Assembly (NCBI GenBank): GCA_026003495.1
Contig: BPHK01000001.1
Coordinates: forward strand, 1 to 64,000
Direction: 5' to 3'
Length of the DNA stretch: 64,000 nt
Source: Candidatus Kapaibacterium sp.
GTDB taxonomy: Bacteria; Bacteroidota; Ignavibacteria; Kapaibacteriales; NICIL-2
Part shown: positions 21,988 to 30,341 of the stretch, one piece after another
Position numbering within the stretch: position 1 is the stretch's first letter
How the letters are laid out: every line of letters begins with the position of its first letter
Program-made: the position numbers and the translations under genes
The notes under the pieces: model-generated
Told to the model about the DNA's origin: nothing
Seen by the model: only the letters and a program-made list of their open reading frames with translations
Databases searched by the model: none

Positions 21988-22806
21988 ATGCGCAATCTTT
22001 TGCTACCGTTGATACGCCATGCGATGCGTCTCGCTGGTCTGAAATATGGTGCACATCGACTTGTCGAATTGTTTTTACGGAACAAAGATGGTTGGGAACT
22101 CTCCCGAGATCGGTGGGGCAACATTTTTCTTTTAAATCTTCGAAACTACTGCGATGCACGCTTATACCTTGCGGGATCCTATGAAGAAGAGGAAATCAGA
22201 ACTTTTAAGAAGTACGTAACAGAGTTGCAATGTAGCGCATTCATTGACATAGGCGCAAATATTGGTTTATATACTGTAAATCTTGGTAAATTAGCATCGA
22301 TTGTACAAGTCCACGCATTCGAGCCAGATCAATTGAATCGTCAACAACTGAATGCAAATATTTTAATCAATGGCCTTTCCAATAAGACTAGCGTGTACTG
22401 TGTAGCGCTCTCATCTCAGAAGGGAACAACTACACTCTATCGTTGTTCCACGCCACATGAGTTTGACGCAAACAAAGTCAACACGGGGTCCCACTCCTTA
22501 CAATACAATCCCAAGTGGCATGATGACGCGATCGAGATTACAAGTGAACGCGGTGATGACATTCTCTCATTTCGCGGTGAACGATTAGCAATAAAGATTG
22601 ATGTCGAGGGGCATGAACAACAAGTAATCAAGGGAATGTCCAGATTACTAACTGAGAATCAATGTATCCTTCTTATTGAATCAATGCCTAACAATTATCA
22701 TTCAACGGAAAAACTTTTAAATAGTTTGGGTTACACTTTATACCGCTCGTTGAAGGATAATAATTACATTTTCTCGAACATTCCAAGCATAGATACTGCA
22801 AAATAG
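21988..22806 (+). CDS. FkbM family methyltransferase
   Basis: A 272-residue FkbM-type SAM methyltransferase. AFIDIGANIGLYTVNLGK is motif I, VHAFEPDQLNRQQL the family FEP motif, and IKIDVEGHEQQVIKGM the conserved IKIDVEG motif near the C-terminus. Such enzymes usually O-methylate sugars of exopolysaccharide, glycolipid or glycoproteins. Base composition is clearly lower in GC than the flanking genes and codon use differs (many AAT, TTA, ATA), pointing to recent acquisition. No glycosyltransferase or polysaccharide genes lie next to it. Confidence 0.9.
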   Translation: MRNLLLPLIRHAMRLAGLKYGAHRLVELFLRNKDGWELSRDRWGNIFLLNLRNYCDARLYLAGSYEEEEIRTFKKYVTELQCSAFIDIGANIGLYTVNLGKLASIVQVHAFEPDQLNRQQLNANILINGLSNKTSVYCVALSSQKGTTTLYRCSTPHEFDANKVNTGSHSLQYNPKWHDDAIEITSERGDDILSFRGERLAIKIDVEGHEQQVIKGMSRLLTENQCILLIESMPNNYHSTEKLLNSLGYTLYRSLKDNNYIFSNIPSIDTAK

Positions 22807-22843
22807 TAATACTCTGTAATTAGCCACTTATGCAGTCTCACAC

Positions 22844-24754
22844 ATGCTGCGGTTTCGTTCAACCTTCTGCCTTCTCGTTTTCGCCGTCACGGCGTTAGCT
22901 CAACCGCAATGGCGCCTTTTTGAGGACACACTACAACTAGGCCGACACTCGTTTCAAGCGCTTGCGATTCGGCCCACCCAAGTATTAGTTATGGGCGGAT
23001 TCACGCGTGCAGTCGGAGGAAAGATAGGTCAGCCTGCCCGCGAGTGCGAAATCATCGACATCGAACAGCGCCGAGCATTCCCCGCAGCACCTATGAATGT
23101 GGGACGAGCAGAGTTTGTTGCATTGCCTACTCCGGATTCCAACGTTGTCGCCATCAGTGGCGTATCAGGGTATGTCTCGACCGAAGGAGGGAGTGGCACG
23201 CTAACTCCAACGGTTGAATTCTATGAGCGTACATTGAACCGCTGGCGTGTTCTCGGTAATCTCATCGTTGCACGGCGACAGCACACCGCAATTTGGCTCG
23301 ATGATCACCGAATCTTGATCGTTGGTGGCCGCCTCGAAGATCTCAGTTCCACAGCCTCAGCTGAAATTTTCGATATTCTAACGGGTGTTAGCCAACCAGC
23401 CCCTCCATACCCCTATAGCATGACAGACTTGGTTTCCGCTCGGACACGTACTGGTCGAATCCTTGTATGGGGAGGGCGACAGGGAGGTCCAAATAGCTTT
23501 CGCACCAATGAAATCTATGAGTACACCACTACAGGGTGGAGACTTTATCAAACGATGCCTGAGATCAGCCGTTCCCCATCAGTCATTACACTCGTAGATG
23601 GGAGGGTCCTCTTTTGTGGTGGCAGTCCACAAGAATCACCAATAGTATATTCTCGCAGTATCTATATCGAGCGTAATGGCTTATTCACGCGATTGCAAGA
23701 TTCCATGTTGATCGGACGTACATGGCAAGGCCTTGTCCAGTGGACGGCAGATAGTGTACTTGTAATTGGAGGTATGAAGGGGAATGGCGGAACGAGGGAC
23801 ATAAGTACCCGTAGTTGCGAGATTTTCAATATTGCCACCGGAAGAAGTGTTCAATCAGCACCTCTTGCTGTTGCGCGGGGACATAGCAAAGTAATTGATA
23901 TGAGTGCGCCCAGTATGCCACGCACAGTCCTCGCCATCTCAGGTCTTGACTCCACCTACCGCAACACCCCCACCATCGAGATCCTCGAACGGAAGTGCCC
24001 AGAGCGAGCGGTGACGATCACCGGAGCGCGTTCCCTCTGCCCGGGCGATACCCTCCTGCTCAGCGCCGATAGCGGCTTTGTCCGTTATCGCTGGTCCACT
24101 GGCGATACCACACGCTCCCTCCGCATCAGCTCGCCAGGGACCTACACCGTCACCGCCACCGACGCCGATAGCTGCACCGCCACCGGTAATGTCACCGTCA
24201 CCGCTGCTCCCGGTGCCATCCTCCTGCACACTCGTTCCACACCGGCCCACGTGCCTATCGGAACCATTTGGTGCGACACGGTGGAACTGCTCAACCCCTC
24301 TGATTTCCCACTGCTCCTCGATAGCCTCTGGCTTGCCCGGAACGTCGAGTGGTCACTGCCTCTGCACCAGCTACCTCTGGAGCTCGCCCCCGGCGAACGC
24401 CGTACCCTCCTGGTCTGCTGGTCCTCCTGGGCGCGCGGCGAACACCGCGATACCCTTGTGCTGACTACTCCCTGCGGCGTGAAGCTACTCCCCCTTGCAC
24501 TCCGTGCCACCGATATCCAGTGGAAGGCTCGCAGCTCCTGCGGCGTTACCATCGAAAGCATCCTTGCCGACGATGCGATGACAACTCTCATTACCGCAGC
24601 GCACCAGGTGCGCATTCGTGACTTGGTCGGTCGCGTCGTGTTCGAGCACATCGGTGACGGACAGACCATTCCAATCGCTATCCCCGGCGAGTTACGCCCT
24701 GGCATCTACCTGCTCGAACGCGACGAGGTCCGCTCCTTGCTCCTGGTACGGTAG
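22844..24754 (+). CDS. Secreted kelch-type beta-propeller protein with Ig-like and C-terminal domains
   Basis: A 636-residue exported protein. Signal peptide MLRFRSTFCLLVFAVTALAQ. Residues about 40-380 hold five or six kelch-like blades with VLVMGGF, ILIVGGR, ILVWGGR, VLFCGG and VLVIGGM strands. Next comes an Ig-like module (CPGDTLLLSADSGFVRYRW ... GTYTVTATDADSC) often seen in Bacteroidota cell-surface proteins, and a final domain ending GIYLLERDEVRSLLLVR that resembles a sorting domain. Partners are unknown; such proteins usually bind ligands at the surface. The 5' part is AT-richer than the last 800 bases, which match the genome's style, so the gene may be a fusion. Confidence 0.75.
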   Translation: MLRFRSTFCLLVFAVTALAQPQWRLFEDTLQLGRHSFQALAIRPTQVLVMGGFTRAVGGKIGQPARECEIIDIEQRRAFPAAPMNVGRAEFVALPTPDSNVVAISGVSGYVSTEGGSGTLTPTVEFYERTLNRWRVLGNLIVARRQHTAIWLDDHRILIVGGRLEDLSSTASAEIFDILTGVSQPAPPYPYSMTDLVSARTRTGRILVWGGRQGGPNSFRTNEIYEYTTTGWRLYQTMPEISRSPSVITLVDGRVLFCGGSPQESPIVYSRSIYIERNGLFTRLQDSMLIGRTWQGLVQWTADSVLVIGGMKGNGGTRDISTRSCEIFNIATGRSVQSAPLAVARGHSKVIDMSAPSMPRTVLAISGLDSTYRNTPTIEILERKCPERAVTITGARSLCPGDTLLLSADSGFVRYRWSTGDTTRSLRISSPGTYTVTATDADSCTATGNVTVTAAPGAILLHTRSTPAHVPIGTIWCDTVELLNPSDFPLLLDSLWLARNVEWSLPLHQLPLELAPGERRTLLVCWSSWARGEHRDTLVLTTPCGVKLLPLALRATDIQWKARSSCGVTIESILADDAMTTLITAAHQVRIRDLVGRVVFEHIGDGQTIPIAIPGELRPGIYLLERDEVRSLLLVR

Positions 24755-24759
24755 TTGTG

Positions 24760-26382
24760 CTACTCCGTATCAATCGCGCTGCCGAAGAACGTTGGGAGCT
24801 GAAACTGGTGCGAGCGTACCGCCGAAAACAGTTGGTTGCTCGAAAAAACAAAGCCGATGCGACGCGTGTCGAGATTGTACGCAACGTCGAAGCGGAGAAT
24901 ACCACCGTCGCTGGCCCACTTGAGAATGTGCAACCGCACGCCAACGCCCACGGCATGGTGGAAACGCACCCTGTCGAACTGCATCCCTTGCCTCCAGACA
25001 GTGCCGCCATCGAGGAACGCAACGCCGCTGAAGCGAAAAATCCACCACTGCCACGTGGGGAAGGCTCTGAGTTCGATGTTGTAGAGAAGGCGATTATCGC
25101 CGATCAGCTGGTTGACTGCATAGCTCCGCAGTCCTGCATCATTGTCAAGCACCAACTGGCGAAAGGCTGTCCAATTCCAAACGGTCTGCTGCCAAAAACG
25201 TCCGACCAATACCAGCAGCGGAGAAAATCGCCAGTGTCCCAGGCCTTCCGATTCGATGGACGTATAGCGTGCTTGCCCTTGCTCGAACCCAGAACCAGCG
25301 CTGATGCGACCGAACAGATAGAGCCGATTGCCAGCGAGGAAACCCGATTGCTCTGCCTCGCCGCCAACGTAGAAAAACCGTTCGCCATCGGGATTTGCTG
25401 GGAAAAAGTAGCCGACCGTTGCTGCGCCCCATGCACCACTGGCGAGATCCTCGACTAAGTAGCCATCGAGCCCACTCATGCGACGGAACCGCTGCCGAAG
25501 CGAACCGAGCGACAGCAGCACACGCGCGCTGTTATCGCCCGCTTGCCGGAACTCCGGTGCAATGCGCCGGACGTGCTCCACGCTGAGCAGCAGTGTTGCA
25601 AAGAGGCGGTCTTCGTCCTGGTCGGTTGTGCCGATGCTGATCCATCCGCTGGCGCGACGAAGATGGAACGGGAGCAGTTCATAGCGGCCGCTGCCAGGCT
25701 GGTAGAGAAAATCCGAGCCGTAGAGATTTGTCACCCCCAGACTCCAGGCAAGCGGCGATCGGAGCGTGCGGTAAGGCTGCAGCAGTGCAAGACGCTGCTC
25801 TGTTCGAACGCGGTTCGCGAAAAGACTCGCTGCCAGCGTAAGCTCCGACCGCAGGGCACGGCGCCAGGTAAGCCCGAGCGCGCCTTGCCAGCCGATGTTG
25901 TTTTCCGTGCGATAGATCCCACTAGCGCCGAGCCGCGAACCAGTACCCGCAAGGTTGAACTCTTCCAGTTCGGCGCCAAGCGTGGCCACTCCTCCGCCGC
26001 TGCCGAAGAGCAGTGCGCCGCTGGTGGACCAAAAATCCTGCGTGGTTATGGTGACCTCGACGGTGTCGGGCGCAACCGTATCCACGTGCATTGCAACGCG
26101 CGAGAATAGTCCCGTCCGCCGCAGATTCCGCTCCGATTCATAGAGAAGCGTAGTATCGAGCCGATCCCCAACGGCGAAGAGGAGTTCGTCGCCGATAACC
26201 CACGGGCGCGTCGTTGTGTGGAGGGTGTTGAGCAGCGGAGCAGCGAAAAACCACTCAGTGGTTGTTGAATCGAAAACTTCCCGCTGGTCGAGCCAAATAG
26301 CGCCGATGATCGGCTGTGCTCGGGCAGAGCAGAGCGCCACTGCGGCGCTCAGTGCGAGCAACCGCAGTGCCACGTGCAGCAT
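24760..26382 (-). CDS. Outer-membrane barrel protein with POTRA-like N-terminus
   Basis: About 540 residues with a signal peptide (MLHVALRLLALSAAVALCSARAQ). Residues about 45-110 look like one POTRA domain (LLYESERNLRRTGLFSRVAM followed by VEVTITTQDFW); the rest is made of amphipathic strands rich in aromatic residues (YFFPANPDGERFFYVGGE, LYLFGRISAGSGFEQG), as in Omp85-like barrels. It is much shorter than BamA, so it may be a small Omp85-family or assembly-related protein. The ATG at 26382 avoids overlap with the upstream CADD gene, whose stop lies 17 bases before. Confidence 0.65.
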   Translation of the reverse strand: MLHVALRLLALSAAVALCSARAQPIIGAIWLDQREVFDSTTTEWFFAAPLLNTLHTTTRPWVIGDELLFAVGDRLDTTLLYESERNLRRTGLFSRVAMHVDTVAPDTVEVTITTQDFWSTSGALLFGSGGGVATLGAELEEFNLAGTGSRLGASGIYRTENNIGWQGALGLTWRRALRSELTLAASLFANRVRTEQRLALLQPYRTLRSPLAWSLGVTNLYGSDFLYQPGSGRYELLPFHLRRASGWISIGTTDQDEDRLFATLLLSVEHVRRIAPEFRQAGDNSARVLLSLGSLRQRFRRMSGLDGYLVEDLASGAWGAATVGYFFPANPDGERFFYVGGEAEQSGFLAGNRLYLFGRISAGSGFEQGQARYTSIESEGLGHWRFSPLLVLVGRFWQQTVWNWTAFRQLVLDNDAGLRSYAVNQLIGDNRLLYNIELRAFPTWQWWIFRFSGVAFLDGGTVWRQGMQFDRVRFHHAVGVGVRLHILKWASDGGILRFDVAYNLDTRRIGFVFSSNQLFSAVRSHQFQLPTFFGSAIDTE

Positions 26383-26399
26383 TGTTTCGACCGAGAGAA

Positions 26400-27101
26400 C
26401 TACGCTGATTCCGCTTCTGCTGGCTGGCAGCACCAGCGTTCGTAGATCCCGTCGAGCAACAGGTTGATTGCATCGGCAGCTTCGCGAGCGGCATCGAGCG
26501 CAACGCGCTGCTGCTCCTCGGTCCGACAGATGCGGACGAGCGCATCGCGCGTTACTTGGCGGTGAATGACGTCGGCGTGCTCGTGCACCTGGAAGAAGAT
26601 GAGCGCATCTTCGGAATCGAGGCCGTAGAATTTCTTGAGCCCCTCAATTTTCGTTGCAGCCACTTCGGGGATTTGGGACTCATAGGCATAGAGCGCTGCC
26701 AATCCCACCGCAGGATTGGGGTCGAATGCAAGCTCTCGCAGAATCTCGACCGACTTTCGGGTGTGCGGCAGATACTCGCGTGTGGCCATTTCCTGCCTCG
26801 GGATGCCAAGTGCATCGCCAAAACGGCGCCAGAGCTCAGGGTGATTGTTCTCGCCGTGCTCTTCCTCGATCAAGTTTTCGAGAAGCATTTGGCGAACCTC
26901 CATATCATCGGCGCAGCGAGCGTGCGTCGCACTGACGAAGGTCGGGAAATGGTACACCTGGTGGTAGTACTCCAGAGCGTACTGTCGGAGCTGCTCGAGC
27001 GTGAGCTCGCCGCGATTCCACATCTGGTAGAATGGATGCTCGAGCATGTGCCGCTCGGCAATGATCGCATCGAGCGCATCGAGAAATTCTTTGTCGGTCA
27101 T
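26400..27101 (-). CDS. CADD-family iron oxygenase (PqqC-like), putative pABA synthesis
   Basis: A 233-residue all-helical PqqC/TenA-fold protein of the CADD group. Conserved features are [12 protein letters not shown] with the Tyr (Y25) that in Chlamydia CADD is the likely self-sacrificed source of p-aminobenzoate, [12 protein letters not shown], the metal ligands in [14 protein letters not shown], and [13 protein letters not shown]. Family members with known activity make pABA from their own tyrosine for folate synthesis, independently of pabABC. Function here is inferred from those residues; no folate genes are adjacent. The outer-membrane protein follows 17 bases downstream. Confidence 0.85.
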   Translation of the reverse strand: MTDKEFLDALDAIIAERHMLEHPFYQMWNRGELTLEQLRQYALEYYHQVYHFPTFVSATHARCADDMEVRQMLLENLIEEEHGENNHPELWRRFGDALGIPRQEMATREYLPHTRKSVEILRELAFDPNPAVGLAALYAYESQIPEVAATKIEGLKKFYGLDSEDALIFFQVHEHADVIHRQVTRDALVRICRTEEQQRVALDAAREAADAINLLLDGIYERWCCQPAEAESA

Positions 27102-27232
27102 GGCAGCATCGAACGGATGGATGGGAAGCGATGCAAAACTACGGAATCATCCTGCGCGTTTGCGCAACACTGTTTCCTAGAGGTGCGATATTTTTGTCGG
27201 TAGTATGTCGCATCATCGCTGTACACCATCCC

Positions 27233-27508
27233 ATGCCAAACGAGCAGCTCCTTCCGCAGCTGGAGGTAGAAACCACCGTCGGCATGCCGGCAAAGTGCAT
27301 CCTCTACAATGATGACTGGCATACGTTCGACGAGGTTATCGTGCAGATTGTCAAAGCGACGGGGTGCAGCATCGAAGATGCAGAGCGCTTGACCTGGGAA
27401 GTGCATACCAACGGGAAAGCCGCTGTCTATGAGGGAGCGCTCAGCGAATGCCTTCGGGTTAGCAGCATTCTCGAGGAGATCGCGCTCCATACGAGCATCG
27501 AAATGTAG
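27233..27508 (+). CDS. ClpS-like protease adaptor
   Basis: A 91-residue protein matching the ClpS core: the [18 protein letters not shown] segment carries the Asn-Asp pair that binds N-degron amino groups, and [17 protein letters not shown] is the second conserved part. ClpS delivers N-end-rule substrates to ClpAP in the cytosol. The ATG at 27233 ([13 protein letters not shown]) gives the normal short N-terminal tail; the open frame reaches further upstream without family resemblance. It may be clpS itself, but no clpA lies nearby, so the symbol is withheld. Confidence 0.85.
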   Translation: MPNEQLLPQLEVETTVGMPAKCILYNDDWHTFDEVIVQIVKATGCSIEDAERLTWEVHTNGKAAVYEGALSECLRVSSILEEIALHTSIEM

Positions 27509-27512
27509 CCTG

Positions 27513-28550
27513 TCAGCGAAAGAGCGTTTGCCACTCTGCGTGGCTCTGCCAGTGAGAAGGAAGGTGCGCATGCAGCCGCTGCGTTGCTCCAAGTGCGCGA
27601 AGGTGCTCGCAAAATCGTGTACGCTGCACCTGATTGACCAGCCCCGATGCGCACGTCGTTGGATGTTCCAACGCTTCGAGCGCACCGGAGAACTTCCGCT
27701 GCGCTGCAAGAACACCTGCCACAATAAATCGCCGCAAGCCTTCGTGGTGGCTATCGTTGCACGGCATCTCCAGGAGCTGTTCCGCCTCGAGCAACCGATC
27801 CTGCGCCAGCGCACATTGTGCCGCACGAAGGCGAGCAAGTTCCCTCTGCTCAGCGGAAAGCTCTGGGTGCTCACACAGGGGAACGAGCAGTGCAGCAGCA
27901 CTGTCGAGTCTGCCGGCGGCAAAGTACGCCAACCCGAGATGGTAGCGGAGCCATGGGTTGTCGGGCTGGCGTTCAAGTTCTACAAGAAGGAGCGCAATGT
28001 TCCGCTCAATTTTTTCCGGCTGGACGGTTTGGTAGCCGTAGTGAAGGATTCGCACTTGCGAACGCACAATGTGAAAGCCTGATTGAAGAATGCTCGCTGC
28101 GACCTGCTCGTGGATTCTTCCCTCGAACCGAATCCCTGGATGCCGCCGAAAGAGTCGTGTGTAGTGGTGCTCTGCGGTGGTGATTCCGCCTTCGAGCGCA
28201 CTGACGATGGTAACCTCAACGCCACCGATAGCTGGGTCTGCAAGGTCCGGGCAATGCGTTCGGAACGATTCACCGTCGAGTTCTTCATCGCTGTCGAGCA
28301 CCAGCACCCAATCAGTCCGGAGATAGTCGAGCGCGAGATTACGTGCGTCGGAAAAATCGTTTCGCCACTGGTGAAAGTACACCTCCGCTCCCAGACGGGC
28401 TGCAACCGTCGGTGTACGATCGTGGGAACCAGTATCGAGGACGACGATTTGGCGGGCGATGGTGCGAACCGAACAAAGCGCCCGCGCAATCGTTTCGGCA
28501 CAATCGCGGGCGATCATCGCAACACCGACTGTTGGAATCTGGCTGTCCAT
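27513..28550 (-). CDS. Family 2 glycosyltransferase with C-terminal TPR-like region
   Basis: About 345 residues. The GT2 part has TVGVAMIARDCAETIARAL, VVLDTGSHDRTPTVAARLG and the catalytic VLVLDSDEEL (DxD), with RLFRRHPGIRFEGRIHEQV later, the pattern of SunS/tetratricopeptide-linked glycosyltransferases. The C-terminal 150 residues (LRYHLGLAYFAAGRLDSAAALL and LARLRAAQCALAQDRLLEAEQLL, quoted in parts) form TPR-like helices. It may glycosylate proteins or surface glycans. The ATG at 28550 (MDSQIPTVG) is chosen because the preceding 26 codons show no family resemblance. It converges on the ClpS-like gene. Confidence 0.85.
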   Translation of the reverse strand: MDSQIPTVGVAMIARDCAETIARALCSVRTIARQIVVLDTGSHDRTPTVAARLGAEVYFHQWRNDFSDARNLALDYLRTDWVLVLDSDEELDGESFRTHCPDLADPAIGGVEVTIVSALEGGITTAEHHYTRLFRRHPGIRFEGRIHEQVAASILQSGFHIVRSQVRILHYGYQTVQPEKIERNIALLLVELERQPDNPWLRYHLGLAYFAAGRLDSAAALLVPLCEHPELSAEQRELARLRAAQCALAQDRLLEAEQLLEMPCNDSHHEGLRRFIVAGVLAAQRKFSGALEALEHPTTCASGLVNQVQRTRFCEHLRALGATQRLHAHLPSHWQSHAEWQTLFR

Positions 28551-28703
28551 GGAGAAAAGCGATAGTCCATCGAACTTGTGCAAACGCAGCCGCCTACATG
28601 CCTGCATCTCCGTGCTCATCTCGAGCACACATGCAGCGATGTGTTCGGCGCGCGAAGTTCCGTTTGCACAAGGGGAGGACAGCGCAAAGAGTATGCCGAG
28701 CGC

Positions 28704-28910
28704 TTAGGAGTTCAGCTCGGATTGCAGGCGGTACTGTCGGCGGGCTGCTCGATTGCGTGCCATGCGCCGCTCGACTGAGGGCTTCGTGTAGTAGGTCCGC
28801 CGCCGGTATTCTCGCAGGATACCACTCCGCTCAAACTTTTTCTTGAAGCGGCGCAAGGCGCGGTCAATTGTCTCGTTCGGTTGAATGGTAACTCCAATCA
28901 CGCAGCACAT
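28704..28910 (-). CDS. rpsU: 30S ribosomal protein bS21
   Basis: A 68-residue basic protein with the bS21 signature NETIDRALRRFKKKFERSG followed by the arginine-rich tail REYRRRTYYTKPSVERRMAR. It binds the 30S platform near the anti-Shine-Dalgarno end of 16S rRNA. A slightly unusual N-terminus (MCCVIGVTIQP) precedes the core. It lies just downstream of a conserved hypothetical gene on the same strand. Confidence 0.95.
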   Translation of the reverse strand: MCCVIGVTIQPNETIDRALRRFKKKFERSGILREYRRRTYYTKPSVERRMARNRAARRQYRLQSELNS

Positions 28911-28945
28911 CGCGTACGATAGTGAAACATGTTCGATGTCGTTTA

Positions 28946-29356
28946 TTATCGGAGTCGTTCGACCAGCCGACGCTCCTTCATCTTCTCGAAGATTACCACG
29001 AGGACCGACATCCCGTTGGTGGCGATTTCCTTAGCGCGCACCGAGCCGTAGTCGTCCCACTCGCGGTGGTATAGTACATCGCCGATGTTGTATTCTTGGC
29101 GTGGGTCGTAGTCTTTGGCGTCCTCACGTTCGATCTTGATGCTCGCGACGCGAAGTTGTTGCTGCTCCAGTGCATCGAGATTGACCAGTTGGGCGTGGCG
29201 GCTGACAGTGCAGCGTGCCCACTGCATGCGTCCTTCCTCCGTTTCCGTCGGTTCGCCGATGAGCTCATGCCGGGTTTCCTTCATCAGGAACGGCGAGTAG
29301 AGCGTGATGTATTTCCGCGTCCGGCGACGACGCTTTTTGACGTCAGCTTCTGCCAT
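28946..29356 (-). CDS. Conserved hypothetical protein with SH3/CarD-like C-terminal motif
   Basis: A 136-residue protein with a very basic N-terminus (KKRRRRTRKY), and a C-terminal part reading YNIGDVLYHREWDDYGSVRAKE, which resembles the small beta-barrel of CarD/UvrD-tail proteins (GD.v.H..wg.G.V pattern). That would suit binding to RNA polymerase or nucleic acid, but this is only a pattern match. It precedes rpsU on the same strand with a 35-base gap. Confidence 0.6.
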   Translation of the reverse strand: MAEADVKKRRRRTRKYITLYSPFLMKETRHELIGEPTETEEGRMQWARCTVSRHAQLVNLDALEQQQLRVASIKIEREDAKDYDPRQEYNIGDVLYHREWDDYGSVRAKEIATNGMSVLVVIFEKMKERRLVERLR

Positions 29357-29439
29357 AGAGAACGCCTCAACAGTGGTTGCAGCCTATCTTGCAAGGTACA
29401 AAAATACAAAACCACCTGCCGCACAGGGACAGCACCCCA

Positions 29440-30168
29440 TCAGGCAGCAACTGGGGCGTCGCTTTTCCAGCGAAAGCGATACCCGACCCCTTTGACCGTT
29501 TCGATACAGGAGGCGTAGCGCCCGAGTTTATCGCGGATCTTCGAGATGTGGACGTCAACGGTCCGATCCACTACGTACACCGTCTCGCCCCAAATACGGT
29601 TGAGAAGCTGGTCGCGCGTGAAAACTTTATCGGGATTTGCCGCCAGAAATGCCAACAGCTCGAACTCTTTTTTCGGGAAGAACATCTCGACCCCATCAAC
29701 CCATACCGTGTAGTTCTGACGGTGGATCTCGAGCGTTCCGATTTTGAGCACCTCCGGGGCCACGATGCGCTCTGTGCGAGCTTGTTCACTGACACGGCGC
29801 AACAGCGACTTGACCCGCGCAATGAGCACACGCGGCGAGATCGGCTTGGTGACGTAATCGTCCCCGCCAAGTTCGAGACCGACAATCTGGTCGATCTCGC
29901 CGGTGCGTGCTGTCAGAAACATCACAGGGATGCCTGCTGTTTCCGGAGTTGACCGAAGCTTTTTACATAGCTCGAAGCCATCGGCATCCGGCATCATGAC
30001 GTCGAGGATGATAAGGTCCGGCTGCACCTGCGCAGCTTTTTCGAGCGCCGATCCCCCGTCAGTAAAGCCGAGTGCTTTATACCCTTCCCGCTCGAGATTG
30101 TAGGTAATCAGCTCGACAATGTCCGGCTCGTCATCAACAACGAAGATTGTTTTGCGTTGCGAGAGCAT
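29440..30168 (-). CDS. OmpR/PhoB-family response regulator
   Basis: A 242-residue two-domain regulator. The receiver shows VVDDEPDIVEL (acidic pocket), LIILDVMMPDADGFEL with phospho-acceptor D56, MFLTARTGE (Thr) and DDYVTKPISP (Lys). The C-terminal winged helix has FPKKEFELLAFLAANPD and a recognition helix VDVHISKIRDKLG, ending VKGVGYRFRW. The match is closest to PhoB/MtrA-like regulators. No sensor kinase gene is next to it. Confidence 0.94.
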   Translation of the reverse strand: MLSQRKTIFVVDDEPDIVELITYNLEREGYKALGFTDGGSALEKAAQVQPDLIILDVMMPDADGFELCKKLRSTPETAGIPVMFLTARTGEIDQIVGLELGGDDYVTKPISPRVLIARVKSLLRRVSEQARTERIVAPEVLKIGTLEIHRQNYTVWVDGVEMFFPKKEFELLAFLAANPDKVFTRDQLLNRIWGETVYVVDRTVDVHISKIRDKLGRYASCIETVKGVGYRFRWKSDAPVAA

Positions 30169-30341
30169 CTCCGAATCGCTCGTTCATCAGGCGTTCGACT
30201 CGATGCAAAATTACCTGACGCTCGCGCAAGCGTCGTGTAACCTTTTCGTTACGCGGTCGCCAATACACGAAAACTGCACACGCCTGCGTCTGGGGAAACA
30301 CCCAGCGTAGTTTTGCAAGTGATTGTCTACCCCACGTGCGC

